Source: Nocardioides szechwanensis | GTDB lineage: Bacteria > Actinomycetota > Actinomycetes > Propionibacteriales > Nocardioidaceae | Direction: 5' to 3' | NCBI RefSeq assembly: GCF_900103935.1 | Contig: NZ_FNIC01000004.1 | Location: forward strand, 62,001 to 126,000 | DNA length: 64,000 nt | Shown here: positions 10,601 through 18,644 of the stretch, one piece after another | Position numbering within the stretch: the first letter of the stretch is position 1 | Layout of the letters: the number at the start of each line of letters is the position of its first letter | The notes under the pieces: model-generated | Databases searched by the model: none | Told to the model about the DNA's origin: nothing | The model's input: the letters and a program-made list of their open reading frames with translations, nothing else | Position numbers and translations under genes: made by a program

Positions 10601-11620
10601 ACCCAGGGCGCCGATGAGCGCGGAGCCGTTGGCGTCCGCGCCGTAGTAGCCGGTGTTGCCGGGCAGGTTGTAGACGCCGTCGGTGATCCGCTCGGTGTAA
10701 GCGGCTCCGCCGACGGTGCCGGGGGCAGGGACAGGCCCGGTCTTGGTGGCGCCGGCGCAGGTCTGGCCGGGCTGGATCTGCGAGAACTCGAAGCCGGGCG
10801 CGTAGGTGAAGTCAGCCGCCCCGATCCCGGCAGAGGGCACGGTGCCCTCGGGGAACAGCTGGCCCAGCGAGATCTCCTGGAAGAGGTTGAAGGTCGAGCC
10901 CGGCTTGGCCGGGTCGTTGATGACCGACTCGAGGGAGTCACCGTCGTGCCCGGCCTGGTAGGCGCGGTCGCGGTACTGAACCGGCACTACCGGGAACGGC
11001 CGGTCGCCGTAGCGCGCGGTGTCGAAGGTCTCGGAGGGCGGGATCACCTTGGGGCCGTGGCTGGTGGCGGTCTGGGTCGTCCCGGCGACGGTGACCGCAG
11101 CTGTCGTCGAGATGTCGCGCCAGACGATCTCGGGGTTGGCGGCCAGCGTGTCGGCGGTGCTGTCCAGCACGAGGGTCTTGGTCTGGCCGGCGGCCATCGG
11201 GCCGACCGTCCAGGTCACCGTCTTGCCACCCGGCGCCAGCGTCGCGCCGGAGCCGGCCTGGGTGATCGTGGAGCCTTCGGGCGCCGTGACCGTCACCGTC
11301 GCGCCCGCGATCGGCAGGTTGGTGGGCACCGCCGGGTCGGCTGGGTTGGTGACGATGATCCGCGAGGGGTAGCTCTCGCCGGGCTTCACCCAGCCCACGG
11401 ACGAGACAAAGCTGTTCTCCACCTCGAGACCGCCGAGGGTGACGGTGCTGTCGGCCGGCGCCGCGGGGGCGACGGCGGCTGGAGCGGCGGCGGCGGGGGC
11501 CACCGGGGGAGCCGCGGAGGCGAGCGAACCGGGCACGGCGGCGGAGCCGGAGAGGAGCAGTGCGCTGCAGGCGGCGGTGACCGCAGTGGCGCGCACTGCT
11601 CTCGTACGAAGGGCAGACAT
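7691..11620 (-). CDS. Secreted immune inhibitor A-like M6 metalloprotease with two PKD domains
   Basis: Protein of 1309 aa, predicted secreted zinc endopeptidase. The start is ATG at 11620 (MSALRTRAVRATAV...), 6 nt after GAGG; the ATG two codons upstream would sit on the ribosome binding site. A signal peptide and an Ala/Pro-rich linker come first. The M6 catalytic region has HEYGHSLGLPD near residue 493 (HExxHxxGxxD, zinc ligands and catalytic Glu) and Ca-binding-like repeats such as DYSDYDTDKDG. Further on are a carbohydrate-binding-like beta domain with LARPGWFIDD, PKD domains near 1000-1090 and 1100-1190, and a C-terminal domain with two Cys common in actinobacterial exoproteins. Substrate is unknown; InhA homologues cleave host or matrix proteins. 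A decayed paralogue lies directly downstream. Confidence 0.9.
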   Translation of the reverse strand: MSALRTRAVRATAVTAACSALLLSGSAAVPGSLASAAPPVAPAAAAPAAVAPAAPADSTVTLGGLEVENSFVSSVGWVKPGESYPSRIIVTNPADPAVPTNLPIAGATVTVTAPEGSTITQAGSGATLAPGGKTVTWTVGPMAAGQTKTLVLDSTADTLAANPEIVWRDISTTAAVTVAGTTQTATSHGPKVIPPSETFDTARYGDRPFPVVPVQYRDRAYQAGHDGDSLESVINDPAKPGSTFNLFQEISLGQLFPEGTVPSAGIGAADFTYAPGFEFSQIQPGQTCAGATKTGPVPAPGTVGGAAYTERITDGVYNLPGNTGYYGADANGSALIGALGGVGALQSIDSGCGPAGKMVYDAAAIADPEIDYSDYDTDKDGVVDFFMAVFAGCGGNGSSQLSVAGCDYPDAPYDNVWPHSSSLEYYYTDPDTGLPGYTTDDQLKDLEGRPLWYTDTSRKTMTTTDKGDALKVLVRVGPYNVNPETAIDKASVISHEYGHSLGLPDFYSTGSRETYGDWNLMATDKSQNMDAYSRQELGWVVPQVLAPGATQTVSGWTDSKQDIGTITWQRPDGTPYTLTNGPDGIVHNSQMYVAKLPGRQLLDPAKFDSGEKASKTHAWWSGSGNDFGCAPSGGRNLDLSIPQLATLPTGSTVQLTFKSNWDIEWDYDYGYVLTTVDGGKNYVSHESEKGYTTSNTDPTAGNPNQNTCQAKYDNGITGTSGSYADGTEATDRKLGSTPEAVFLEDSYDISALAGKPQGALRFSYATDPGLARPGWFIDDVKITVTEPGKAPRDVLVTDFETTGGPDDGRVFNGGCREDLTTAQECTQGWKYLQAGAESQQDHAYYLEMRDRSGFDLDGKGQIDREPIGFEPGLYLAYTDEAHGYGNTGTDNPPAQSPLDSTPEPGSDTPDLNDAAFTAAPARSSYSDAKTKPHVDNYSDPSTASGNWEFAYDCLAFNVLSMAGNTDGPATSDGDLTGSVRFTTGTGCGEFDYGYAPPPSAPTNTAPMALASATPLNARTGAPVKFTASGSVDAETPGNLDYSWDFDNGGSTKDASGIDVTHAFPQAGTYDVKVTVTDPMGATDTDVVRVTVTRDAPGNQAPKAAARITPAVPYTNMPVMLSGRDSTDAETGSNGLVYEWSFGDGGDRVDAVGKRVRTSFTSPGYRNISLTVTDAGGKSTTDTKRILVRREVACNVSRVERPGSWRTVRDGRVRGGSYCDNAGRGGGRDVMSLRFRGPQVDVWFGRAIGGGTAKVLIDGKRVGTLSFAGSTTRPTLTAHRIFTGLGQGRHHVRLVVIKGMAYVEGFGIIG

Positions 11621-11708
11621 GGGCATCCTCAGCGGGGGGGGAGGTCACGGGGGTGGTGTGACCGGGTGCCTCGCCAACGACGGGAAGCCCACCGGGGTTA
11701 CGAAATGA

Positions 11709-11742
11709 CGCTGACCCGCCCGAGGTCTCGGGCGGGTCAGCG
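11709..11742. terminator. 34-nt hairpin, copy B, downstream of ino1
   Basis: Arms CGCTGACCCGCCCG (11709-11722) and CGGGCGGGTCAGCG (11729-11742), loop AGGTCT. The 14-nt arms are identical to those at 7640-7673. It follows the ino1 stop by about 20 nt on the minus strand and so probably terminates padR-ino1. The remaining gap to the M6 start (11627-11708) holds a poly-C run and no other feature seen. Confidence 0.7.
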
Positions 11743-11762
11743 GTGGTGCGGGGACTAGGAGG

Positions 11763-12848
11763 TCACTCCTCGCCGCGGATGAAGGCCTCGACGCGGCGGC
11801 GACCCTCGTCGTCGGGCAGCTGCACCGGCGGGGACTTCATCAGGTAGGACGACGCCGAGATGATCGGGCCACCGATGCCGCGGTCCTTGGCGATCTTCGC
11901 GGCGCGGATCGCGTCGATGATGATGCCGGCGGAGTTGGGGGAGTCCCAGACCTCGAGCTTGTACTCGAGGTTGAGGGGGACGTCACCGAACGCGCGACCC
12001 TCGAGGCGGACGTAGGCCCACTTGCGGTCGTCAAGCCACTGGACGTAGTCGGACGGGCCGATGTGGACGTTCTTGTCGTGGATCTTGCCGGAGAGCGACC
12101 CGTGCAGGTTCGACGTGACGGCCTGGGTCTTGGAGACCTTCTTGGACTCCAGGCGGTCGCGCTCGAGCATGTTCTTGAAGTCCATGTTGCCGCCGACGTT
12201 GAGCTGGTAGGTGCGGTCCAGCGAGACGCCGCGGTCCTCGAACAGCTTGGCCATCACGCGGTGGGTGATGGTCGCGCCGACCTGGCTCTTGATGTCGTCA
12301 CCGATGATCGGGACGCCGGCGTCCTCGAACTTCTTGGCCCACACGGGGTCGGAGGCGATGAAGACGGGCAGGGCGTTGACGAAGGCGACGTTGGCGTCGA
12401 TCGCGCACTGCGCGTAGAACTTGTCGGCCTCCTCGGAGCCCACCGGGAGGTAGGACACCATCACGTCGGCCTTGGTCTCGCGGAGCACCTGGACGACGTC
12501 GACGGACTCCTCGTCGGACTCCTCGATGGTCTCGCGGTAGTACTTGCCGAGGCCGTCGAGCGTGGGGCCCTTCTGGACCGTGATGCCGAGCGGCGGCACG
12601 TCGGCGATCTTGATCGTGTTGTTCTCCGAGGCCTGCGTGGCCTCGGACAGGTCGAACCCGACCTTCTTGGCGTCGACGTCGAACGCGGCGACGAACTCGA
12701 CGTCGCGCACGTGGTAGTCGCCGAACATGACGTGCATGAGACCCGGGACGGTGCCGTCGGGGTCGGCGTTCCTGTAGTACTCGACGCCCTGGATCAGGGA
12801 GGTGGCGCAGTTGCCCACTCCCACGATTGCTACTCGGACCGAACCCAT
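11763..12848 (-). CDS. ino1: Inositol-3-phosphate synthase
   Basis: Protein of 361 aa that converts glucose-6-phosphate to myo-inositol-1-phosphate using NAD, the first step toward phosphatidylinositol and mycothiol. The start is ATG at 12848 ([20 protein letters not shown]), preceded by AAGGAAG. The N-terminal Rossmann glycine motif VGVGNCA is at residues 9-15. The typical actinobacterial segments follow: [24 protein letters not shown] and [12 protein letters not shown], with catalytic-lysine regions in the second half. Length matches the roughly 360-aa actinobacterial form. It sits 80 bp downstream of padR on the same strand, the order found in M. tuberculosis (Rv0047c-Rv0046c), so the PadR protein is a candidate regulator. 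Confidence 0.96.
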   Translation of the reverse strand: MGSVRVAIVGVGNCATSLIQGVEYYRNADPDGTVPGLMHVMFGDYHVRDVEFVAAFDVDAKKVGFDLSEATQASENNTIKIADVPPLGITVQKGPTLDGLGKYYRETIEESDEESVDVVQVLRETKADVMVSYLPVGSEEADKFYAQCAIDANVAFVNALPVFIASDPVWAKKFEDAGVPIIGDDIKSQVGATITHRVMAKLFEDRGVSLDRTYQLNVGGNMDFKNMLERDRLESKKVSKTQAVTSNLHGSLSGKIHDKNVHIGPSDYVQWLDDRKWAYVRLEGRAFGDVPLNLEYKLEVWDSPNSAGIIIDAIRAAKIAKDRGIGGPIISASSYLMKSPPVQLPDDEGRRRVEAFIRGEE

Positions 12849-12928
12849 TGGGGTCTTCCTTCCCTGGTGACTTCTCTGGAGGTCGTGCTGGTGGTGCTGG
12901 TTTTGCGGGTCTTCTGAGGGACTGCTGG

Positions 12929-13531
12929 TTACTGGGGCTGCTGCTCTGGCTGCGGCTTCGGCGGGTGCTGGAGCTCGATCCGGTCGAGGCTGCGCTCGGC
13001 GTTGATCAGGTCGGAGAGCCAGCGGACCTCGCGCTCGACCGACTCGACGCCGTGGCGCTGCAGCTCGGCCGCGTAGCGGTCGACCTCGGCCTGGGTGAGG
13101 GAGAGCTGCGACTGCACGCGGTCGAGCCGCTCCTGCAGCCGCGTGCGCCGGCCCTCGAGGACCCGGAGCCGGATCTCCATGTCGGTGCTGCCGAAGAACG
13201 CGAACCGGATGTCGAAGTTGTCGTCCTCCCACGCCGTCGGGCCGACCTCGGACATCAGCTGCTGGAACTCGCGGGTGCCGGCCTCGGTGACGCGGTAGAC
13301 GATGCGTGGGCGGCGCGTGACCGGGACGCCCGGCACGGGCAGCGTGGTGTGCTCCTCGATGAGCGAGCCCCGCAGCATCTTCTTCAGCGCCGGGTAGAGC
13401 GAGCCGTAGCTCAGCACCCGGCTCCAGCCCAGCATCAGGTTGAGCCGCTTGCGCAGCTCGTAGCCGTGCATGGGTCCCTCGTGCAGCAGTCCGAGGACTG
13501 CGAGCTCGATGGTTTCTCCGCGACGTGCCAC
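12929..13531 (-). CDS. PadR family transcriptional regulator
   Basis: Protein of 200 aa with an N-terminal PadR winged helix ([21 protein letters not shown], then [19 protein letters not shown]) and a C-terminal region with coiled-coil character ([22 protein letters not shown]...) typical of the longer PadR subtype. The start is GTG at 13531, from which the [14 protein letters not shown] reading follows. The stop at 12929 is a TAA. It is the upstream gene of padR-ino1 and corresponds to Rv0047c. Palindromic AT-rich sequence in its promoter (13538-13580) is a likely operator, partly shared with the second PadR gene at 58888. Confidence 0.88.
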   Translation of the reverse strand: MARRGETIELAVLGLLHEGPMHGYELRKRLNLMLGWSRVLSYGSLYPALKKMLRGSLIEEHTTLPVPGVPVTRRPRIVYRVTEAGTREFQQLMSEVGPTAWEDDNFDIRFAFFGSTDMEIRLRVLEGRRTRLQERLDRVQSQLSLTQAEVDRYAAELQRHGVESVEREVRWLSDLINAERSLDRIELQHPPKPQPEQQPQ

Positions 13532-13537
13532 GAGACC

Positions 13538-13580
13538 TATCGTAGCGATATATCCACGGATTACGAATCCGGGACATATC
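13538..13580. promoter_or_regulatory. AT-rich palindromic operator region upstream of padR-ino1
   Basis: The segment contains TATCG-TAG-CGATA (13538-13550), GATATATC (13547-13554), GGATT-ACG-AATCC (13558-13570) and a repeated ATATCCAC (13550-13557 and 13573-13580), in an otherwise very GC-rich neighbourhood. The GATATATC core also occurs as CGATATATCG upstream of the second PadR gene. PadR autoregulation is inferred, not shown. The gap up to the PBP start at 13730 otherwise contains nothing recognised. Confidence 0.5.
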
Positions 13581-13729
13581 CACTTCGTTACTCCTGTGTG
13601 ACGGGTGCCTCGCCGGGTCCCAGGGCTCGCGAATGGGGACCCTCGGCCCGGGTGCGTACCCTGGAAGCGCGCCGTACGACGTGCGTCGGACCGCGCCCGC
13701 CTGTCCCCGACCCCCCGGAGAACGAGACC

Positions 13730-16015
13730 TTGAACGCCAAGCGCAGGGCCGATGGGCCGGCCGTCAAGAAGAAGCCGAAGGCCCCTGTCTCCCGGAAGGC
13801 CCGGCTGAAGAAGGCCGGCAAGTGGTTCCTCATCGTCAGCCTGGTCGGCGCCCTGGTGGCCGTCGGCGGCTTCGTGTTCCTCTACACCACCATCGACATC
13901 CCGGACCCCAACGAGGACTTCCAGACCGAGACGTCGTTCGTCTACTTCGACGGCGGCAAGCAGGAGCTCGGCAAGTTCGCGGTCCAGGACCGCGACTCGA
14001 TTCCTCTCAGCGAGATGCCCGAGACCCTCAAGGACGCCGTGGTGGCGGCCGAGAACCGCAGCTTCTGGAGCGACAAGGGCATCGACCCCAAGGGCATCCT
14101 GCGCGCGGCCTTCAGCAACGCCCAGGGCAACAGCACGCAGGGCGCGTCCACGATCACCCAGCAGTACGTCAAGATCCTCTACCTCACGCAGGAGCGCTCG
14201 CTCACCCGCAAGGCGAAGGAAGCCATCCTCTCGCTCAAGGTCCAGCGCCAGCAGACCAAGTCCGAGATCCTCGAGGGCTACCTCAACACCATCTACTTCG
14301 GCCGCGGCGCCTACGGCGTGCAGGCAGCGGCGCTCGCCTACTTCAACAAGCCGGCCAAGGAGCTGAGCCTCAAGGAGTCGGCGGTCCTGGCCAGCGTGCT
14401 CAACAACCCGACCCGGTTCGACCCGGCCAACGGCAAGGACGCCCGCGCGGAGCTCAAGGGACGCTTCCAGTTCGTCCTCGACGGCATGGTCGAGATGGAC
14501 GAGCTCGACGCTGACGAGGCCGACAAGGCGCGCACGAGCCTGCCGAAGTTCCCCGAGATCGAAGCCGAGAGCACCTACGGCGACCAGAAGGGGCACATGC
14601 TCAAGCTGGTGCGCGACGAGCTGAACCGGCTCGGGTTCGAGGACGAGGAGATCGACGGCCAGGGCCTGCGGATCACCACGACCTTCACCGAGAAGGCGAT
14701 GGACGCGGCCAAGCAGGGCGTGATCGAGGAGCGGCCCGAAGGGTTCAAGGACAAGTTCCTGCACGTCGGCGTCGCCAGCGTCGAGCCCGGCACCGGTGCC
14801 GTGCGCGGCTTCTACGGCGGCCAGGACTACCTCGACTCCCAGATCAACTGGGCGGTCTCCGGAGGCCAGGCGGGCTCCATCCTGAAGCCGTTCGCACTGG
14901 CGGCCGGGATCAAGGCCGGCTTCTCGCTCAAGGACACCTTCGACGGCAACAGCCCGATCGAGATCGGTGACACCGAGTTCGAGAACCAGGGCAACGACTC
15001 CTACGGCCCGGTCAGCCTGCTCAAGGCCACCGAGGGCTCGATCAACACCGCCTTCATCGACCTGACCAACAGCATCCCCGACGGCCCCGAGAAGGTCATC
15101 GAGACCGCCAACGACCTCGGCATCCCGCCGGCGAAGGCGCCGCGCAAGGGTGCGACCGGTATCCCGACCTCCACCCCGGGTCTGGAGCCCAACGTGGGCG
15201 TGGCGCTCGGTAGCGCGACGGTCAGCCCGATCAACATGGCCAACGCCTACGCGACCATCGCCAACGGCGGCGAGGCGGCCGCGCCGTACGTCATCGAGAA
15301 GGTCGTCGACCAGGACGGCGAGACGGTCTACAAGCACAAGAACAACACCGAGCGGGTGCTGGACGAGGACATCGCGGCGGACGTCTCGTACGCCCTCGAG
15401 CAGGTCATCGCGGCGCCCGACGGGACCGGCTCCGACGCCCAGGCACTAGGCCGCCCCGCGGGCGGCAAGACCGGCACCTCGACCAACGACGAGGGCCGTG
15501 TGGTCTCGTCATGGTTCACCGGCTTCACCCCGCAGCTGGCGACCTCGGTCGTCTACGTGCGCGGCAAGGGAGCAGAGCCGCTGGACGACTGGCTGCCCAG
15601 CTTCTACGGCGGCGACTACCCGACGGCCACGTGGACCGCGGTCATGGAGCGCGCCCTCGAGGGCACCGAGGTCCTCGACCTCGCCGAGCCGGTCTACGTC
15701 GACGGCGAGGCGCCCAGCGACGGTCACGAACCGGCCCCGCCCCCGCCGCCGCCGTCGACCAAGAAGCCGAAGCCGACCAACACGCCGTCCGAGACCCCGA
15801 CGCCGTCCGAGACGCCGACGCCGACCCCGACGCCGACTCCCACCCCGACGCCGACTCCGACGCCCACCCCCTCGTGCGACCTGATCGGCGGCTGCTCCAC
15901 GCCGCCGCCGAGCAGCGAACCGCCGCCGAGCAGCGACCCGCCGAGCGGCAGCCCGTCCGCCTCGGCGAGCGGTGGCGCGCGGACGGCGGCCTACCGGCCG
16001 TCGTACGACGCCTGA
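13730..16015 (+). CDS. Class A penicillin-binding protein (bifunctional transglycosylase/transpeptidase)
   Basis: Protein of 761 aa that polymerises and cross-links peptidoglycan. The start is TTG at 13730, 9 nt after GGAG; a short basic cytoplasmic tail and one TM helix ([20 protein letters not shown]) follow. The GT51 domain has [14 protein letters not shown] (catalytic Glu), [12 protein letters not shown] and the hydrophobic [13 protein letters not shown] motif. The transpeptidase has SILK (SxxK) near residue 385, SIN (SxN) near 440 and KTGT near 582. The tail is a long Thr-Pro repeat (codons ACG/ACC CCG/CCC) and a Pro/Ser stretch containing two Cys. The place matches ponA1 (Rv0050). The GT87 gene starts 28 bp downstream. 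Confidence 0.95.
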   Translation: MNAKRRADGPAVKKKPKAPVSRKARLKKAGKWFLIVSLVGALVAVGGFVFLYTTIDIPDPNEDFQTETSFVYFDGGKQELGKFAVQDRDSIPLSEMPETLKDAVVAAENRSFWSDKGIDPKGILRAAFSNAQGNSTQGASTITQQYVKILYLTQERSLTRKAKEAILSLKVQRQQTKSEILEGYLNTIYFGRGAYGVQAAALAYFNKPAKELSLKESAVLASVLNNPTRFDPANGKDARAELKGRFQFVLDGMVEMDELDADEADKARTSLPKFPEIEAESTYGDQKGHMLKLVRDELNRLGFEDEEIDGQGLRITTTFTEKAMDAAKQGVIEERPEGFKDKFLHVGVASVEPGTGAVRGFYGGQDYLDSQINWAVSGGQAGSILKPFALAAGIKAGFSLKDTFDGNSPIEIGDTEFENQGNDSYGPVSLLKATEGSINTAFIDLTNSIPDGPEKVIETANDLGIPPAKAPRKGATGIPTSTPGLEPNVGVALGSATVSPINMANAYATIANGGEAAAPYVIEKVVDQDGETVYKHKNNTERVLDEDIAADVSYALEQVIAAPDGTGSDAQALGRPAGGKTGTSTNDEGRVVSSWFTGFTPQLATSVVYVRGKGAEPLDDWLPSFYGGDYPTATWTAVMERALEGTEVLDLAEPVYVDGEAPSDGHEPAPPPPPPSTKKPKPTNTPSETPTPSETPTPTPTPTPTPTPTPTPTPSCDLIGGCSTPPPSSEPPPSSDPPSGSPSASASGGARTAAYRPSYDA

Positions 16016-16043
16016 CGAGAGCGGCTCTGGTAGAACCGACCCG

Positions 16044-17483
16044 GTGAAGGGGACAGGGGTGGACGGCAGCGGGATCCACGTGCACCCCACCCAGGACGAC
16101 CCGGTGGTCGCCGGCCTCAGCGAGGCCGTCGGCGGTCCGGTCGGCGGGCGGGCGGGCGGCACGCGCTGGTGGACACCGCTGCGGGTGGTGCTGCTGATGG
16201 CGGCGATCGGCTGCGCCCTCGGGCTCCTCCAGAAGGCGCCGTGCGCCGAGGACACCTGGGGCGAGGGCGACACCCGCTACTCCCAGATGTGCTACTCCGA
16301 CCTGCCGTTCCTCTACACGCTGCGCGGCTTCGCCGAGCACACCTACCCCTACACCGACGACGAGCAGACCCGCGTGCGCTACGAGTCGATGGAGTACCCC
16401 GTCGGGATCTCCTACTGGGCCTGGGGCACGTCCTACGTCACGCACTGGCTGTCGGGGTCACCCCCGGTCGAGGACCGCTACGAGCGGTCGGTGGGCGACC
16501 TCCAGGGCGACCCCGAGATCCAGGACGAGGGTCGCCTGTACGTCGCGGTCAACGCGGTCGCCCTGGCGGCGCTCACGATCCTGGCGGCCGGCCTGCTGGC
16601 CGGGGTCAACCGGCGAAGGCCGTGGGACGCTGCGATGTTCGCCCTCGCACCGACCCTCGCGCTCACCGCGCTGATCAACTGGGACCTGCTCGCGGTCGCG
16701 ATGGTCGCCGGTGCCCTGTGGGCCTGGGCCCGCGACAAGCCGGTGCTCACCGGCGTGCTGATCGGGCTCGGTACGGCGACCAAGCTGTTCCCGCTGTTCC
16801 TGCTGGGGGCACTCCTGGTGATCTGTCTGCGCGACAAGCGCGTGCGCGAGCTGGCGCTCGTGGTGTCGAGCGCGGTCGCGGCCTGGGTGCTGACCAACGC
16901 GCCGGCGTATCTCGCGAGCAGCGAGCAGTGGAAGGTCTTCTGGTCGTTCAACTCCGAGCGCACCGCCGACCTCGGCTCGATCTGGCTGGTCATCGACCAG
17001 GCCGGCGACCTCGGCATCGAGGCGCACACGATCAACGCCTGGTCGTGGGCGTTCTTCGCGGTGTGGTGCGTCGGCGTCTTCGCGATCGGGATGCTGGCCC
17101 CCGAGACGCCACGCTTCACCCAGCTGGGCTTCCTGATCGTGGCGGGGTTCCTGCTGGTCAACAAGGTCTACTCGCCGCAGTACGTCCTGTGGCTGCTGCC
17201 GCTCGCCGTGCTCGCGCGGCCCCGGTGGCGCGACCAGCTGGTCTGGCAGGCCGGTGAGGTCCTCTACTTCGCGACGGTGTGGTGGTACCTCGGTGGCTAC
17301 CTCGAGCCGGCCCGCGGCGGCGACGCCGGCTTCTACTGGGTGGCGATCGTGGTGCGGATGCTCTGCGAGCTCTACCTGGTGGTGCTCGTGACGCGTGACG
17401 TGCTCCGGCCCCACCACGACCCCGTGGAGAAGCCGCCTCGGGCTCAGGTGACGACGACGCGGTCGAACGCCGTCGCGGTGTAG
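16044..17483 (+). CDS. GT87-family (DUF2029) membrane mannosyltransferase-like protein
   Basis: Protein of 479 aa with about ten predicted TM helices and the GT87 layout of polyprenyl-phosphate-dependent (GT-C) glycosyltransferases, which act on the outer face of the membrane. Recognisable parts are the first TM near residues 45-65, the extracytoplasmic loop with CYSDLPFLYTLRGF and SMEYPVG, GTATKLFPLFLLGALL, and NKVYSPQYVLWLLPL. The start is GTG at 16044; TAGAAC lies 7 nt upstream, a weaker version of the leaderless pattern. It is 28 bp after the PBP, as Rv0051 follows ponA1. The acceptor is unknown. The last 40 bp overlap the convergent alanine-racemase-like gene. Confidence 0.85.
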   Translation: MKGTGVDGSGIHVHPTQDDPVVAGLSEAVGGPVGGRAGGTRWWTPLRVVLLMAAIGCALGLLQKAPCAEDTWGEGDTRYSQMCYSDLPFLYTLRGFAEHTYPYTDDEQTRVRYESMEYPVGISYWAWGTSYVTHWLSGSPPVEDRYERSVGDLQGDPEIQDEGRLYVAVNAVALAALTILAAGLLAGVNRRRPWDAAMFALAPTLALTALINWDLLAVAMVAGALWAWARDKPVLTGVLIGLGTATKLFPLFLLGALLVICLRDKRVRELALVVSSAVAAWVLTNAPAYLASSEQWKVFWSFNSERTADLGSIWLVIDQAGDLGIEAHTINAWSWAFFAVWCVGVFAIGMLAPETPRFTQLGFLIVAGFLLVNKVYSPQYVLWLLPLAVLARPRWRDQLVWQAGEVLYFATVWWYLGGYLEPARGGDAGFYWVAIVVRMLCELYLVVLVTRDVLRPHHDPVEKPPRAQVTTTRSNAVAV

Positions 17484-18517
17484 CGCACCCGCACGTCGAT
17501 CTGGTCGCCGATCTCGGGCACGTGGGCGCCCAGCGGCAGGAAGAGCATCGAGGCCTGCATGTGCGGCGGCTCCGCGAACAGCCGCTGCTTGCCGTCGATC
17601 GAGAACGGCGACCGCACGAAGCCGACCGCGTCGAGACCGCCGCGGGCCAGGGTGGCGGCGCGGGCCTTGATGGATGACTCGCCTGTCGGCGCCTCGAGCC
17701 CGATGCCGTGGGCGGTGCCGCCGCTGACGACCAGCAGGTGCCCGGTCTTGGGGGCCGTGCGGGCGCGGTAGCCGAACGCGTCGCCGCGCTCGAGCGGGTG
17801 CACGTCGAGGACCGTGGAGGTGACCCGCAGCGAGGCGCGGTCACCGAGCCACAGGTTGGTGCCGATCCGGGGCCGGATGCTGAAGTCGGCGTACGACGTC
17901 TGCAGTGCGGCGAGCTCGGCGTCGGTGAGGTGGCTGACCCAGATCGTCGGCGACCACCGGTCGCCGAGGGTGTCGAGACCCGCCGCGACCACGTCGTTCA
18001 TCAGCCGGCTGACCTCGGAGAGGTGGGAGCCCTGGGCCAGCGGCAGGTGAAGCGCGACCCCCTCGACCCGAGCGCGCGGGTGGTCGGCGAGCACGCGGGC
18101 GGCGGCCCACAGCTCGCGGGCCGAGAGCCCGTGGCGCTGCATGGAGGTCATCCGCTCGAGCACGAACCGGGCGTCGGGCTGGCGCGCGAGCAGGTGCTCG
18201 AGGTCGCTGACCCGGCTGACCGTGTGGACGATCCGGTCGTTGAGTGCCGGGTCCACCTCGAGGGCGGCGCCGAATGGCCGGTAGGGGGTGAGTACCAGCA
18301 GGCTGCCGCCGAAACGCTGCGCCACGTGGCCCAGCTCGTCGTACGTCCCGACCGCGAGAGTGTCGACGCCGAGCCACTCCGCCTTGCGGGCGAGCCGGCC
18401 GAGCGTGAACCCGTAGCCGTTGCCCTTCGCGACCGGCACCAGCCCCGGGTGCGTGCCGGCGACCCGGCGCAGGTGGCTGCGCCAGCGGTCACCGTCGACG
18501 GTCAGGGTCAGGCTCAT
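17444..18517 (-). CDS. Alanine racemase-like PLP enzyme
   Basis: Protein of 357 aa similar to the N-terminal TIM-barrel PLP domain of alanine racemases. The PLP lysine is K31 in VPVAKGNGYGFTLG (family motif AxxKANAYGHG). The C-terminal beta domain is present but divergent (RPRIGTNLWLGDRA, ERGDAFGYR). The usual C-terminal catalytic Tyr motif is not obvious, so it may not be a true alanine racemase. The start is ATG at 18517, 7 nt after GAGGA. It lies between FemX-like and GT87 genes; Streptomyces has an alanine-racemase-like gene next to femX (SCO3904), which suggests a role in peptidoglycan side-chain supply (inference). A 6+6 bp palindrome and a long stem-loop lie just upstream. Confidence 0.78.
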   Translation of the reverse strand: MSLTLTVDGDRWRSHLRRVAGTHPGLVPVAKGNGYGFTLGRLARKAEWLGVDTLAVGTYDELGHVAQRFGGSLLVLTPYRPFGAALEVDPALNDRIVHTVSRVSDLEHLLARQPDARFVLERMTSMQRHGLSARELWAAARVLADHPRARVEGVALHLPLAQGSHLSEVSRLMNDVVAAGLDTLGDRWSPTIWVSHLTDAELAALQTSYADFSIRPRIGTNLWLGDRASLRVTSTVLDVHPLERGDAFGYRARTAPKTGHLLVVSGGTAHGIGLEAPTGESSIKARAATLARGGLDAVGFVRSPFSIDGKQRLFAEPPHMQASMLFLPLGAHVPEIGDQIDVRVRYTATAFDRVVVT

Positions 18518-18541
18518 CGGCGGGTCCTCGTGCGGCGGATT

Positions 18542-18555
18542 TCAGCAGATGCTGA
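18542..18555. promoter_or_regulatory. Small palindrome upstream of the alanine-racemase-like gene
   Basis: TCAGCA-GA-TGCTGA, a perfect 6-bp inverted repeat 25 bp before the ATG at 18517. Position suggests an operator. No regulator is known. Confidence 0.3.
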
Positions 18556-18558
18556 GAT

Positions 18559-18600
18559 CCCCGTCGTTCCGGGTAGTTGCAACTCGCCGGAACGACGGGG
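18559..18600. terminator. 14-bp perfect stem-loop between femX-like and alr-like genes
   Basis: Arms CCCCGTCGTTCCGG (18559-18572) and CCGGAACGACGGGG (18587-18600) surround a 14-nt loop that itself contains the palindrome AGTTGCAACT. It lies about 45 nt after the FemX-like stop (minus strand) and is the only strong terminator candidate there, so alr-like is probably transcribed separately. Confidence 0.55.
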
Positions 18601-18644
18601 AAAGGCCCAGAACCTCCCCGCGGTACTCCGGTCGCGCGCCACCA

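Noticed and set aside
8438..11758. Long plus-strand frames opposite the M6 gene
   Set aside because: Antisense shadows; the minus-strand frame carries a signal peptide, zinc site and PKD domains.
12929..15337. Single 802-codon minus-strand gene covering PadR and beyond
   Set aside because: Only the last 200 codons have PadR features; the rest is the antisense shadow of the class A PBP and its promoter.
15795..15875. Tandem repeat as a satellite or CRISPR
   Set aside because: It encodes the Thr-Pro tail of the PBP in frame and has no spacer structure.
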